DNA of 64,000 nt from Rhaphigaster nebulosa (lineage: Eukaryota; Arthropoda; Insecta; Hemiptera; Pentatomidae): the NCBI GenBank assembly GCA_948150685.1, contig OX411309.1:101955770-102019769 (forward strand). The letters run 5' to 3'. Position 1 is the stretch's first letter. The number at the start of each line of letters is the position of its first letter. Shown one piece after another: positions 24,266-37,380 of this stretch. The translations under genes and the position numbers were made by a program. Under the pieces are notes generated by a model. The model saw nothing but the letters and a program-made list of their open reading frames with translations. It was not told where the DNA came from and ran no database searches.

Positions 24266-25095
24266 ATTAAAAAGGCTTGAACTTATCCTTGAAATGCACT
24301 TGATCCCTATATTAAATACACTTATCGTTTCGCTATACATATCACCTACATAGATCACATCAATTTCAAAACTTATTTTATTTTATTATCTTTATTCTAG
24401 TTCTTCGGCACATTCGATAGTGGCTATTTATAATTAAAGATTCTCTGCAAGCATACTCTCAATCTCTTATTTAGAATTCGAAATCGTGCTTTTTTTGGCT
24501 GTTCGTCGAGTTTCAAATATAAATAGATGCTAAATTTTACATGCTAAATACCGCAATTGAAAACAATTCAAATAACAGGATCAGTTTAACAGATCTGATT
24601 GTGTGCAGAATGCAGAATCACTCAGCTAAATTGCCGTCATATTGTTTTTCAACTCAAGTGTCAATTCATTATTTGTTTATTTTCTTTAGTTTGTTTAAAT
24701 TTAATTATTTTTCTTTATTTTATGATTCATTCGAAGTTTTTCATTAAAACGAGATCAGTAAAATGAAATAAAGTTACTCCATCTTACCATAGTCAATACC
24801 ACCGTATCTATTTAACATGATGCAATTGTACTTTCACTGGGTCGCTCACAATTCTGAATTTAGCTTGTTAATTATTTAGCGTGCTAAATAATTAATTAAG
24901 CGTGCTTAATAATTAATAAATAATTCTGAGTACCAGTATTATGAAATATGGCAGTTTCTGTTACTTTGTGATTAGATCGGACTACTTCTTACTACATTCT
25001 GACTTACGAATGCGAATGAAGAAGTATCTTATTAACTCTGTAGGTGGAACGCTCTTGTATAACTAGAGAATAGAGGTTAGAGACGGTAGGCAGGC
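24266..25095. other. Gene-free AT-rich stretch
   Basis: Contains two adjacent small palindromes at 24868-24895 and 24891-24917 and otherwise nothing. Confidence 0.5.
24868..24917. repeat. Two tandem overlapping palindromes
   Basis: TTAATTATTTAGC-GT-GCTAAATAATTAA is perfect (13-bp arms). It is followed, sharing a few bases, by ATTAATTAAGC-GT-GCTTAATAATTAAT, which is nearly perfect. Both have the same GC-GT-GC tip, so one probably arose from the other. Confidence 0.8.
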
Positions 25096-25104
25096 GCTGA
25101 AAAA

Positions 25105-25275
25105 ATGTATAGTTACAGTTCTCCTATAAACGCTACAGCAATGAAAAAGGTTCCTGTAAAAAGCACTATATGTGAGCCGAAGAATTGTGAATCAGGCCAG
25201 AGTACTAGCCATAAACTGCATATCTCTGAAAAGGTAAATCTTCATGGAGAACCAAATAAGGAATTTGTGAAATAA
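25105..25275 (+). CDS. Unidentified 56-codon frame, possible terminal exon
   Basis: The frame runs from ATG (25105) to TAA (25273-25275). Its composition is unlike the low-complexity frames nearby: Cys, Lys and Glu are spread evenly (e.g. KSTICEPKNCESGQSTSHKL). GGTAGGCAG, a possible splice acceptor, ends 12 bp before the ATG, and the stop codon overlaps an AATAAA. I do not recognise the protein. It could be a last coding exon, an old transposon scrap or chance. Confidence 0.2.
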   Translation: MYSYSSPINATAMKKVPVKSTICEPKNCESGQSTSHKLHISEKVNLHGEPNKEFVK

Positions 25276-26235
25276 AAATACAAAAATAAGTTCATTTAGG
25301 CTTTTGACTAAATGTCCCGTTTAAGGGGCAACTCATGATGTATCATAATCTTCTTTTATTAAAAGTAAAATGTTTTAATTATTTACAAATAAATATATGT
25401 TATTAATGATATATTTTATAATACTAAAAATGCCACATCACAACTCATATTAAAGTTACAAAAATAAATTACCCGAAGATACAATTCTAAAAAAACAGGT
25501 GAAATGATACCTTTATAACGAACGCATTGAATCCATTGAAAGCTAAAAGCACACTCAGTTAACGCTTCTTTTTTTCTTTTTTTTCCAGAATGTATTAGAA
25601 AATTCTTAACAATGCCTAAGCTAATAAGCTCGTTGTTTTTGAACAACATGCTCTCTCATACTTAATCACTTTATGTGGTTGATTCCTGAACAGCGTTCGA
25701 CTTGCCTATGAACTAACAAAACATATTTATAATTACTCCGGTTACACAATATCTTCTTTATGAATGTATTAAAATATATATTTTACTCAGTTGACATCCG
25801 AATGATGGTATAGAAGGATAAATCCCTAATATATTTTACTGTATCATCCAACTTCGTTAGGATCCGAGTAAACGATCAACTAAAACAATTCAAAATACGT
25901 GTAGATTCTGTATTGATATGAATGTGTGATGTAAAGATAACTTAGACACTTACGAGGGCCAATGGTTGGAATATCGAAATCTAGTATTCTAGGAAAGGAT
26001 CCAAGAAAAGTAGCTGAGGAGATGAAGAATAAAGGGAGATTATTTCTTTCTTATTTTAAATTATAACAATAAGTAAAGTTAACTTATAAAAACAATAAGT
26101 TAGACAGCAAAATAAATTACTAGCAAAATATAAATAATGAGATCAATAAACTTTATAATTTTTATACTATTGTTTATCATTTCCTTATACAATAAATATA
26201 TACAAATAAATAAAAAATTGATAGCTTTATTTGAA
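25276..26235. other. Gene-free AT-rich stretch
   Basis: Includes a short piece of repeat B (25790-25835, GTTGACATCCGAATGATGG followed by TATAGAAGGAT). No supported gene. Confidence 0.45.
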
Positions 26236-26239
26236 TTTT

Positions 26240-26510
26240 TTTTCTTTAGCTCTGGTTTAATGATCCTAAATCACTTTTTATATTTCCTATATCTTCATAA
26301 ATACCTAAGATATGGGTGTTTGAAATCTCTAATAGGCTGCCATTTTGGGACCAAATGGCGCATGATAATGTTGAGTTTCATTGCAAGGACGCATTTTTTT
26401 TTTTTTTTTTTAATTCGATTTTTGAATTGTGCATATCTTGAAACATTAAATCTCTAATTTTTTTGAGGGGAGGGGATTTCTCTTGGTGGATTACAAAGGT
26501 TCATAATTTA
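26240..26510. repeat. Dispersed repeat family C, diverged copy
   Basis: A weak match to 6425-6800: TCTGGTTTA, an ATTTGGG/CCATTTTGGGACCAA-type block, a TTGTGCATATCTTGAAACATT counterpart of the TTTCAAGATACGTAGAATCC block, and a TTTTTTTGAGGGGAGGGG segment. Confidence 0.4.
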
Positions 26511-28525
26511 ATATAATACACCAATAAATTAAGAGACAAACGTTATGCCTAGGCATTTATAGAAATATTTCACATACAATCTTCAGTCTCTCAAACAGAA
26601 GTTCATAACCATCTCGTCATCTTTTCACCAATTCAAGCATCATCATGACTGAAAACCACGATGCCACTAAATAAATATGCATATTAGAAAAAGTACATCT
26701 CACTTTTCATTATATAGTCAAATGTTTATAAGTATTGCAATAATTCTTATAAGGGTTACTACTATGAAATAGGCTTTTGATGTGGGGTATACTATTTATA
26801 GTCTAAACTATTGAGATTTTATGGTTTTCATAGCTGAGTGCCTGGTTATTTATTAGCTGTTATTTGATTTAACTTTTGTATTGATGGCATCTTCCAATAA
26901 TTGCTTATTAAACTTTATAATTGCATGTGCATGAGCATACCCACAAGTATTTATCCATGTGAATATATGAAAATTTTTCGATTAAGGCTGAAAATGATAG
27001 ACTTAAAATGAGTTTTTTGAGAATTTACCGACTTGCTGAGGAAGGCATTAATATTTCCTTTGTGAGAAAGTCAATAGTTAGGACAAACACATTAAGATAT
27101 TAGGTGTCAGGAGAACTGAATTGGTGATTCAATAGGGCCCAAGGGTTTGTAACAGTTGAGTTGATTATAGATGTCGGTATCTGTCTATTATCTAGTCTCC
27201 ATCATCATCCACGTATCTGGCGGCCATTTCAACCCTTCCATTGATTATCTCCTATGTTCACTTGATTTCAATTGAAAATCGCATCTGTCTGGTGATCAAT
27301 TTTATAATTTATTTTTTCCAACTTTTTAAGATAGATGTATTCTAACCATAGCAATATGCGAGGAAAAGTTTTCACAAGTTTACATGATTCACACTTTTTT
27401 CGAAAAAAAATCTTCCAAGGTAAAATGATGTATGCAGACCAAGTGCAATCCGTTTAACGGAAGCTTGAGTAAATCAGAACTCATTTTAAGACTTAATTAA
27501 TTTCAACTGAATGAAAATGAACTGTTTCAAAATGAACTGTTTCAAAATGAACTGTATAGATTTGGTTGATTAAGCACCCCAATTTTTTTTTTTTTAAAGA
27601 GTAACGTTTTTAGCAGTATTGCTTATTTCAACTATTTCTTACTTTAATTACTCATTTCTCATTGCTCATCCCAATTCAAACAATTAATCTGATGAAACTA
27701 TACAATACTTGAAATTTACAGTCACTTAAATTTGAAAATACATAGTCGAAATTGAAGGATCTTGGTTTGGATGGAGTTATTCTTTACGCCCCAAAGAGGA
27801 ATTCGAATAGTACATTAAGTTAAAACTCCTTTCACATTTTAATAATCTTGTTTTCTCGAAGATAATAATAGAGTCTTTTGGCTAAACATTTTGTCAAAGA
27901 AATAAAAACAGCTAAGAACTGTTAAATTAAATAAAACTAGAGAACAGGTTCTCTATTTTTTCGCTTAGTAAAAGAAAAATGCATACCGGAATGCATTGTA
28001 AGACACCCTTCACCTTTGTCCCCTACAGTTGAGTTAACTAGGATTGCAACTTTATTTATTTAATTTAAACATGTACTAAGTTCTGTTCATTTTAATTTAT
28101 AAGAAATAATTTTATGATTGTATCAAAAGCTGTTACATTTTTCTCATAATTACTCTCTGAATTATCTGTTTTACACGACTAAAAGCCTTACCAAATTCAT
28201 GATCAAGTGAAGATTGGAGTAATGGAAATCAAAGGGTAATCGTGGTCACTATAATTTATGGTAAAGCTGTAGGTTACAACTGACAAGCACTAATCCCTCG
28301 CGCCTCTCTCCTACTCTGATACACCAGAGTACGCCATATGCTATTTGGATGTTGAGCGGGATTTTTGTTTTATGTTATAAGCAAAGCCATAGTACAGAAA
28401 ACATGCTTAGTATTAATGAAACATAAAGATTAGAAAATATAAAGTTAGAAAGTATAACATTAGAATTTGTAGTATTTAAAAAAAACAAAAATTATAATTT
28501 TTTCGTATATAAATGTTGTTTTCAA
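26511..28525. other. Gene-free stretch
   Basis: AT-rich. A 15-bp direct repeat (TGAACTGTTTCAAAA, three copies) lies at about 27514-27556. No supported coding sequence. Confidence 0.45.
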
Positions 28526-28534
28526 ATAACTGTG

Positions 28535-28848
28535 CCTGGTGATCAATCTGAATTTTGGAAATGCCCCTTTTTGTGGTCTACCTATTGGGACGCGTCCGCT
28601 TCTTCTAGTAACACGGCCCTGTAATCTCTGCAACACTGAGCTACCCATGGATGTGGCTCACCTAAAATCATGCCCTGCTGTGACCAATATACCATCACGG
28701 TCTACACCAAAATTAGATATTTACTGAGCTGCTGGAAGAGTATTGGAGTATTTTGAAAAACAAGGTATAGGGAAATAAATAATTTTTTCTCTTAACTGAT
28801 TGTCATTACCTCAGTCTCACCTAAAAAAAAAAAAAAAAAAAAAAAAAA
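28535..28848 (+). pseudogene. Retrotransposon 3' end: zinc-knuckle-like C-terminus plus poly(A) tail
   Basis: A plus-strand frame (28539-28727) contains PCNLCNTELPMDVAHLKSCP. This Cys-x2-Cys...His-x3-Cys arrangement resembles the zinc knuckle at the C-terminus of many non-LTR RT proteins (which usually have His-x4-Cys). Past an in-frame stop, AAGRVLEYFEKQGIGK continues without a break to 28788. A run of 26 A at 28823-28848 follows about 35 bp later, as expected of a 5'-truncated LINE with its poly(A) tail. The clade cannot be assigned. Confidence 0.45.
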
Positions 28849-31620
28849 TAGATTTAATCCATCTGATCAGTTCAGGAAATTGAAGGCACAGGATTTTCGA
28901 TGCTGTTTTATATTTCTTCCGATCTCCATTTTCTTTCTTTTTATTATATTTTTTCTTATATTTATTCCCTTTTATGTATCCCGAATATGTTTTGTGACAT
29001 TTCATAGTTATACATTTCTTTTTTGTTCTAATAAAATTATGATTCTAATGACGGGACTCACTTCTGTTGGTAAATCTCATTGTAATTATTTATATCTTAT
29101 ATCTAACATAACAATGAATGAATACCACTGCACCCTTCCTGCCACCGCTTTAGGGCTCGAGTACTACATCGAAGTAGCGGATTGTTAAAATGCTAATGGA
29201 TAGAAAAACTTGATGTGGCGGCGTCTAATGAATAATTCCGTTGTAGGTAGCTTTATAGAGCTGTGAATTTTCGGAGTTTTCCTTTCCAGGGGGAAATTAC
29301 ATTTGCATATTTTTGTAATCACCGCTATAAATATAATGTGAAATTATAGCACTTAAACTGTATTTCGTGTTATGTTAGAGAGCATAGAATCGTCCGCATT
29401 AGCTACTTTATATGATTATAAAAAAAAAAGGTCCAATCGGATTTCCAACGGTTTTTAAGGCTTTACTCAAATCTGTTAATTGTGAAAAAAAAATAGTTTT
29501 CAGATATACCTTTTTTCACCTTTTTCCATTTGTTTTTGAATTTATATTATTTTATATGAAAAAAATGTCTAAAGCCTCAAAATGTCATACCCTCACAGTT
29601 TCCGAAGGTGAATTTGACACCTGTGCCGGTGTCCTCTTACTTTTTAAATCGTCACTTTTTTAAGTTTTAAATACTATAATCAGAATTCTATTACTCTTAT
29701 TAATTAATAACCATTAAAAAGGAGTGTTCAGCGGATATATGTAATTCTTCATATTCTTAAATTTAAGTGGTTTTTTTTTTTTCGGAAATAGAAATGTGAG
29801 AACTTCAACAAAACGGTCATCTTTTCAGCTTATTTCGACATAAGTAGCCTGTTATTGTCCCGGAGAATTCAGTTTCCACAGGGCCGTGTGAATGAAAGAC
29901 TGATTATCGGCTAGTATTTTTTAATTCTCTTATTCATTTTAGGTATTTTTTGTTTTAATTGATAGTCTTAAAAGTGTTCCGCTGATTCTTTCTAGCTATA
30001 TTTCTATTATTGTAAAATGGTCATTGTAGTTGGAATATTTTTTTGATAAATCTAAACTTTTAATTTCTTCACCCGTCATTCCTTCATTTCTATGATAGTG
30101 AAGAAATGCAACATGTATAAGAGAATTTTCCTAGAGTGGATAGGACATAATATATTTCATTTAACACAGTTTCTTAAACCTTTAAGAATGCCCAATCTAC
30201 TAATACAAACACCAACAGCATTTTTACTAGAAGTCTAGTTCGTCTTTTTTAGCTTATCGGCACTGCGCTAATTCGGCAAGTAGTGAAAACAGAGTCCAAG
30301 AGAGAAAGGGGGGAGTCCTTTGAAATACATTTCGAGCAAATTGAGTTTTAAAGTTTGGATTCTCCCCTCCCTTCTTCTGTGAAGAGAATTTTTTTATACG
30401 CTTCTAACGAACCTACCATCCACATTTCATGCTGTTTCTTATTAGTGGACTCATTTTTGCGCATATCACCACACATACTGGAAAATCATAGTATTACGGT
30501 TACTCCTTAGTAGGTAACTTAATAAAAAAGGTGAATCTTCCACGATATTAAAGTGCGTAAATACTGCCCTAGCTGGATCTAAGGTGGTCGATATCTTAAT
30601 TAAAACCGGCAAAGTTAGTAGGCCGGCATTCCAAGCGTGGCTGTGTTCGTAAGAAACCTCTTAGCCGAGGCATTAGAGCAATCCTTGCTACCGCCTCTCT
30701 TCAACAACACTCTTTAACTAGAACTTTTTTTTAATATTTGAACTTTTATTGAAAAGGTTGCGTACCACCGTAGTAGGAAACGGTGAATATAAACATACGA
30801 ATATAATAACATCGAAATAATTAAATATTATCTTTACAAACCTTCATTACAAAATCACTATAAAGATAGCATAGTTACCTACAAACTGTTTATGTCTTAT
30901 TGCTATTTAATAGAACTTAAATGTAGATACTTTTATATTTACCTTTTCAAGAAATAAATCGAACAAACCAATACAGTTATAATGTATCAATCAATTTCAT
31001 TTTTTTAAGCAAATATATTTTTGGCTTTTAGTACTATTATGTATGCAGGTTTTTTTTTTCAGACTTTTCCTGAAATATCAGCAAGCTAAATGTTTCTAAA
31101 AAGCACTTTAAATTTAATTGAATTTTTACTAAGTTCTTACGGCGAAATTCGAAGAGTAAAACCTACACAAATATTATTAGCATAAAAGCAGGGTAGTGAA
31201 TATTTTCTTTTTCATGACCGATAATAATTTATGTTGAAAATTTTCTGTGATACTTCTAATATTTTTTCATTTAATTTATTTTTATCGATTGCATATTGTA
31301 ATTTTTAAAATTTAACTTTTAACGAGTTTCAAGAGAAATTTGTTTGAACAATGAAACATTTTTTATTTTTCTGATTATATGATGTTGCACACATATGGTA
31401 ATATTTTCAATTAAAAGTTATTAAAAATGAATTTCTTGTCAGGATTTACTTGGCTATCATGTCAGATTTGGGCCTATTCTCTTAATGTCGCTGTGAGAAT
31501 AAAACACATTTTTTGAAGAAAATAATTGTACAATTATACGCTGCAGTAATAGATGCAGTAATGAATATAATATTGCGATTTATATGAATCATATGCTGCT
31601 TTATCCAAGATCACTAGAAA
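28849..31620. other. Gene-free stretch
   Basis: AT-rich with a GC-richer patch at 30240-30720. A plus frame at 28880-29188 has a hydrophobic low-complexity start and an unrecognised C-terminal third (PATALGLEYYIEVADC). I do not call it. Confidence 0.4.
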
Positions 31621-31639
31621 AAATCGCAGATGAATGGAG

Positions 31640-31940
31640 TCAAATCTTATTCAACCACCAATAGAATTTTGCCCTATTTGGATGGTTTCCATGGGCAGGC
31701 ATAATGCTCTCTGAAGTTTGCTCTGTGTCGTCCTTTTCTGGGCCATCTTCATTATCACTCAGCGTTTTCAATTTATTCTGTAGTAATTTTTCGTCCTGTC
31801 CTTCTATGTTTGTCCCTGAGGGAATGGTTGGTGGAGAGTTAGTGCACCATGTCAGAGATAATGCAAGACGTTCCTTGCAACCCCACCAAAAAGTACAATA
31901 TTCGATTGATAGTTTTGGCCATTGGCCTAATTTATAATAT
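31640..31940 (-). other. Unidentified coding-like segment (minus strand)
   Basis: The minus-strand translation is open for about 90 codons from 31919 and has polar, coding-like composition (KLLQNKLKTLSDNEDGPEKD, then DTEQTSESIMPAHGNHPNRA). No initiator, family or splice signals could be fixed. It could be an exon or the ORF1-like part of a transposon. Confidence 0.2.
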
Positions 31941-34090
31941 TAAATGCATATCATTAATGATTTTCAGTCTCTGATTACGGTATAATTAAATTATTACTAC
32001 ATTATTTATTATTTGTCTTCAATTTCTTTTCTATAAGTATCGGTAAGTAAAAATAATTACAATGCCCTAGTAATCAATCTCCTGTAAATCCTTATGCATT
32101 TACTTTACTCATTGAATGAAGAAATAAATGTCCCACAACATTTTATTAGTGCTATTTTTGCTTCAAATGCTATTTTTGCTTTGCCCGAAAAACACAATTA
32201 CAGCTTAGAAATCATTTTACGCAAAATTTAAACTTCTAAAAATTTTATAATATAGGTTTCTTTGATTTGATAATTAGTTTTTGATTTATTTTGAAGAAAA
32301 AAAAACTGAAAAAGGAGAGGGAAAACTCTTGATATTAATATTTGAACTTATATAAATAAATTAAAAAAGTTTCCGCCTTTGTTTGGATTATTTCCGATTC
32401 CGGGCTTTTGTTGCTCTCTGCGTCCTGGCCTAACAGAGATTAATGGAAATGATCACTTGTAACATAGGGTATTGTGTGACATTGATTGATGGGAAAATAT
32501 GGGATTGGGTTAATGGTAACTGGTCAATATTGTCACATTTGTAGAGAAACCAATAGACATGAACTATTTATCACCAGTGTTTTACTTAAATTACTTCGTT
32601 TTTGGGCATGAATATTTTAGAATAGAGCTGCATGTAGTCGAACATCTAAACATAAGTGGGTATAATATGTTCAAAAAACGAAATTATTTTATGAAGATCT
32701 CAAAGACTTAAATTGATGTATGCATTACTCAGGAGAAAATTAATATAAAAACTTAGACAGAAACCTGTTTCTTACCTTAATTAAACTCGTTTGAACTTAT
32801 GCTTCTCTCTCTCAGACTTACTGCACAAACTCCTTGGTGCGTTAGTAACACAAGCTTCCGAACTGACTTACATATCAATGGTCAACTTCACAGACGTTGT
32901 AAGTACCAACTTGGCCATTACAGCGTCAAGAGTTTGAAACTGTCTAAACTACGTTACATATGTGTTTGAAAATGGTATAATAATAGCATCGATGTAGCCA
33001 AATATTCAACAAAATATGATAATTAATAAATAAGGAATTACAAGATGCAATCAAATCTTAAATATTTGTTTACTCAAAACTATAAAATTTTCATTTACAG
33101 CAATTATATACCAACAGTTTGTTAGTAACTAGTAAGGTAACTCACTAATAGAAACGATCATAAGTACGTGTACGCCTGAGAATGCAAGAAGATTGAAATT
33201 GAAGTGGATGAGAGATTTATTCCCTATGTTATCACTGGATATGTTTTTGTTTTTCTGTTTAACTGTTTAGTGTATTATTGGGCCTGTCAATTGTATTTTG
33301 ACTGATGAGGCTAAATAAATAAAATAAAAAAAATAATAAGTTAAACAATAAAACGAGTAGTTCAAGAAAAATACTTATAATGTATTCCGGTTTCCTGAGA
33401 ATAACTGAGTAGGTAATCTGAGATGGATCATGTAGTAGTACCATGTATTTGAATTTAGATCAGTTTCATTTTTCCAAATATTGGAAAATAATTTTTATTT
33501 GATTATATTATATTATATTGACATTGATTACATTATATTGATTATATTATATTTTTATTTGATTATATTTTTTATTTGATTTTAATAATTTTATTTTTTT
33601 TTTGTTTGATTGTTTTTTACTTCTCTAATTTTATTTAATTATTTCAACAATTTATTACTTTTGAATAGACTATGTTATGATATAGTAAAAGCAATAAGGC
33701 ATTTAAGCCTCATGAGAGAATATCATAAATGACTTCATATGGCCACTGACTTCATCACTGTTAAACTGAACCATCCTAAAGACCACTTCAAAAGGCATCA
33801 TAATTTATTCTAACTCCACCAACTGTTGCAGAGTTTCTGCTAATGGCTCCAAGGAGCATACTTAACACAAAACATTTCGAAAGCTATCAAATAATTTCTC
33901 TACAGTTTTAATTCTTAATGTAGCATTTCGTTACTCAGAAATTACGAAGTACTATAAAATAATGATGGCCCGAAAAGTATTCTCTATCCCATTTCTTTTT
34001 CCTTGATTCATTTCCGATTTCCAATTGCTTCCGATTATTAATTATATGTTTATTTTTTTAAATAACTACCAACTATCAGACATTGACTGC
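31941..34090. other. Gene-free AT-rich stretch
   Basis: Low-complexity ATT-rich sequence at 33480-33620. No supported gene. Confidence 0.5.
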
Positions 34091-34094
34091 TACC

Positions 34095-34960
34095 TACCTA
34101 CGCTGACGATACAATTTTAGCAATACACCCTAGATTGGCCTCACTGTCTTTACAAAACCACTGCTGCATTTATAAAACTGGTACTCATTTTGGAAAATGC
34201 GATTAAATCATGAGAAATCACTACATATAACTTCCACTCTTAAAAGAGAAAGGTGTCCACCAGTTTATATCGGCGATCACCAAATTCCTCAGACGGATAC
34301 AGTACGTTGGACTAATATTCGAATGATGGATGACCTGGGGCCCAATTATAAAAATGAAAAGGAAGACTCTAAGTAATCGACTGGAATTACTGTACTCTTT
34401 TTTTTCCAACTCGTCAAAACAGAAAATTAGACAGAAACTAAATAAATACATATACCTACTTAAACTATTATGGACGCAGGCCTCACAGATCTTCGGTTCA
34501 GCAAAAAAGACTCACTTACAAAAACTGCAATCTTTTCAATCCAAAATTTTAAGACTAATAACAGGTTAGTGTTTGGTACACTAACAAAAAAACTCTATAT
34601 ACTGACTTTTACAACAACCAACTATCGACCAACACATATGTACTCTTTATTCCCGTTTACATAATAGCATTCACGGCATAAATATTAGACTGACAACTAT
34701 ATGGTTACGTCTGACATGGCCATTAAGTTGAGACTAAAAAGGTGCTAGATGAGAGATAGAGGACTGTTAAATTAAAAGACTGATTCAAGACCGGAAAGAG
34801 GTGCTGCTGGGTGCCTGTCATGCCATAAATCTATCACCATCATATTATCTGATTGTCACTATTCTGTTAGACAGGTAAAAATAAATAGTTGAGATTTAAA
34901 AAATATAAATATATAAAATGAAAAATAAAATTAAATAGCAAGGCAAAAAAACGGTCTACT
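34095..34960 (+). pseudogene. 5'-truncated Jockey-type retrotransposon (RT motif C to 3' end)
   Basis: The plus-strand translation begins with TYADDTILAIHPRLASLSLQ, so the catalytic YADD is intact here. It continues with CPPVYIGD-, IPQTDTV-, WMTWGPIIKMKRKTLSNRL, a SSKQKIRQKLNKYIYLLKLL block, SQIFGSAKKTHLQKLQSFQ and SKILRLITG, the thumb and C-terminal order of Jockey RT. Several frameshifts and stops occur. Sequence before motif C is missing, and the 3' end runs into an A-rich tail (34889-34945). The element at 47897-50410 belongs to the same subfamily: both share the WGP-IK block and the end sequence. Confidence 0.85.
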
Positions 34961-35345
34961 CAATTAAATAATATCAGTATTAATACATTATATTAGTATA
35001 TTAGTAGTGACAAAAAAAAAATAGAATCCTGATTGAATTACATTAACAATAAATGCTCTGATTGTGCTGTTGTGAGAAAACTCTACAAATTATTGCCTGA
35101 ACTATGGCTTATCTAAATAAACATAAAAGTTATATGGATTGAATCGATTTCGAAAGAAAGAAAGAAAGACTTTCAATATTTTTAATTATAAAATAAGCCT
35201 TTCTACAAATAGCATGGTTGGATATAATGTATATAAAATAGTTATACCGATGAAAACATTGTAATTACTTGGGTTTTGCTTTTGTAGCGACAATGTCTTA
35301 AGAAAAAAAAAATAACTCCAACTAACATTTCAAATGTAGAAGGTG
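34961..35345. other. Gene-free AT-rich stretch
   Basis: Nothing recognisable. Confidence 0.5.
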
Positions 35346-35349
35346 CATG

Positions 35350-35480
35350 GAAAGAAAACAGTCGAATGGCAGGTACAGGGCTAGCGAAGGCTCTTTGAAG
35401 TTGAAATTCAGAGAGCCATAGGTGCTACGGCCTCTGCACAGAGGACGGGATACAGCACCAAACGGCCCGGCAGTCAAAGT
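35350..35480. other. GC-richer unidentified block
   Basis: About 130 bp that stand out from the surrounding AT-rich DNA (CAGGTACAGGGCTAGCGAAG...CCTCTGCACAGAGGACGGG). It ends directly at the hairpin at 35481. It may be an eroded mobile element or SINE body; I recognise no family. Confidence 0.3.
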
Positions 35481-35536
35481 GTAAGAAAACATTGCGGTAA
35501 CATTGAATAATCATGTTACCGCAATGTTTTCTTTAC
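35481..35536. repeat. 23-bp near-perfect hairpin, 9-nt loop
   Basis: The left arm GTAAGAAAACATTGCGGTAA-CAT (35481-35503) pairs with 35513-35536, interrupted only by one extra T. It is compact enough to look like a small stem-loop RNA, but nothing shows that it is transcribed. A terminal palindrome of a transposon is equally likely. Confidence 0.8.
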
Positions 35537-35544
35537 AGACATTC

Positions 35545-36825
35545 TTGTTCAGTTCACCGAGTTAAAGTGATTTTTCACGCCTGGAATCAAAAAAAAAATA
35601 TATCTTAAAAAATTCTGGAGTTTTTTATGAAAATATTGACTTATAGATATATAATGGTGGTTCTGGAAGTGAAAAATGTACAAAAAATATATCAACTCAA
35701 GTGAAATCGAACTTGAAAGCAAAATTTGTTTTCAGGGAAAAATTATATAAGCTGATATTTACTTTGTTTCTAATGTTATATTGAGGCAAATTGCATTTGT
35801 GAATGCCTTAGACTTTAGTTTAAATTAAATTATTTTAATTTTAAAACCCTTCTGCTTCCTAAGATGGTTCATTGGGATTTTCCTCATTTAAGACAAATCT
35901 CATGACCAGCAGCACATTCGACAAATTGGGATTGTACAGTTTACAAATGCCTAAAAATTTAGTTTGCCATTTTGAGATTATGCTAGCTGAGTAAAAGTAC
36001 TATGTTCTAGGAAACTTAATTCAATTAATAGTCAAAACATTACATTTAAAGTGAATTATTAGAACAATGCTAATGAAAATGAATTAAAATACTGACCACG
36101 TTATTCTGTATTTGAAACTTCTCTTTCTTTCCTATTAAACTTGGCCTGAAAAAAAAAAACCTGCTGTTAACTGTGAACAAAATGGCCACTCCTAATTAAC
36201 CTAACAGAACAAAGATTCCCATAAACTCTTTTCAAAATTCAGAAAACACTTCTGATGTAACACTCATGACACATTTTTATGACGGTACTAAAACTTGTTA
36301 AACTGATGTTGTATCAATAATTTTGATGTTTATCATGCACTATCCTATTTTACTAGTTCTCCTAATAACATATTATTACATAATATTATTCCTTACATAA
36401 ATTTATTTATTTATGCCGAAGTAATTAAAGTTGTTAAATCCTGGTAAAGGACAGACGAAAAACTTTTCCTCAGCAAAATGTTTATTTTATTTACTGTTTA
36501 TGTTGAATGTTAGAATTTAGTTTTCTAGTGTCAATTTGTTATAATTACTATTTCTTTATCAATTTAAAATCATCCCGTAAAAACGGGATAACCAACGTAA
36601 AAAGTTAATAATCAAGTGAAACCTATGGACACCAATGTTGAAAAAAATTTGAAAATGGCCCTTATGAGCTTCAAGGCTTTATTTTGGAACATTGTAATAA
36701 CATTTGTATTCACAAAAATATTATTTCAAGATAATTACGTGTGTTAATCATTTTTGCATTGTCATCATAAATTTTATTTTATTTTATAAAATACATTAAT
36801 AAAATATTCTGAGTTCAACTGGTTC
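35545..36825. other. Gene-free AT-rich stretch
   Basis: No supported coding sequence. Confidence 0.5.
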
Positions 36826-36829
36826 TATT

Positions 36830-37050
36830 TAGTGGCTTTGTTGGGCAGGAATGTCCGAACGTTGTCGACAGCTCCGACACCCAACAAAGACGAATGGTCG
36901 GTGCAGTCAAGTTTACCTTTCACCTGCAATCCTGGGAGTCAGTCATGCGGTTTGGAGTTGAAGGGAGCAGAAACTGGAAAGGGGGGAACGTAGGAATGGG
37001 GGTGTGGAATGCTGTCAAAGGGCAGCCGTTTATCTAGAGGAGTGAGCATT
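36830..37050. other. GC-richer unidentified block
   Basis: GC content is well above the flanks. It contains GTTGGGCAGGAATGTCCGAA and GTTGTCGACAGCTCCGACAC. No frame gives a known motif. It is possibly part of the same degraded element as the next entry. Confidence 0.25.
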
Positions 37051-37194
37051 GAATAATGTTACCCATTACAAAATCACCTAAAATAGTACACGATTGGTGG
37101 ATGCGGTGGAAAGTGTGACCAGATCCATGATAAATACTATCACATCACATTTTTACCGCGACTCGAGACCTTACCTCTAATTTATTTCGAAAAC

Positions 37195-37380
37195 GAACAG
37201 ACTGTAGTCTGAAAAAATATATGACCAAGGAATAACGTTTGACCTAAGGATTAAATGTGATCCACGTATCATACATAAACAAATATTGCGATTATTCTCT
37301 TCTATGCGTCGCACACTGGTCCGGAATATAGCAGAACATGGTCACAAGTCGAAAAATGTATTTTATATTTTCAAAACCTA
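37195..37380 (+). pseudogene. Possible RT thumb remnant (LINE-like)
   Basis: The plus translation DQGITFDLRIKCDPRIIHKQ, then ILRLFSSMRRTLVRN, resembles the LGVTFD-x-KL-x-x-x-x-HI segment after the RT palm in Jockey/CR1-like elements. Only about 45 residues are readable, so the call is tentative. Confidence 0.35.
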
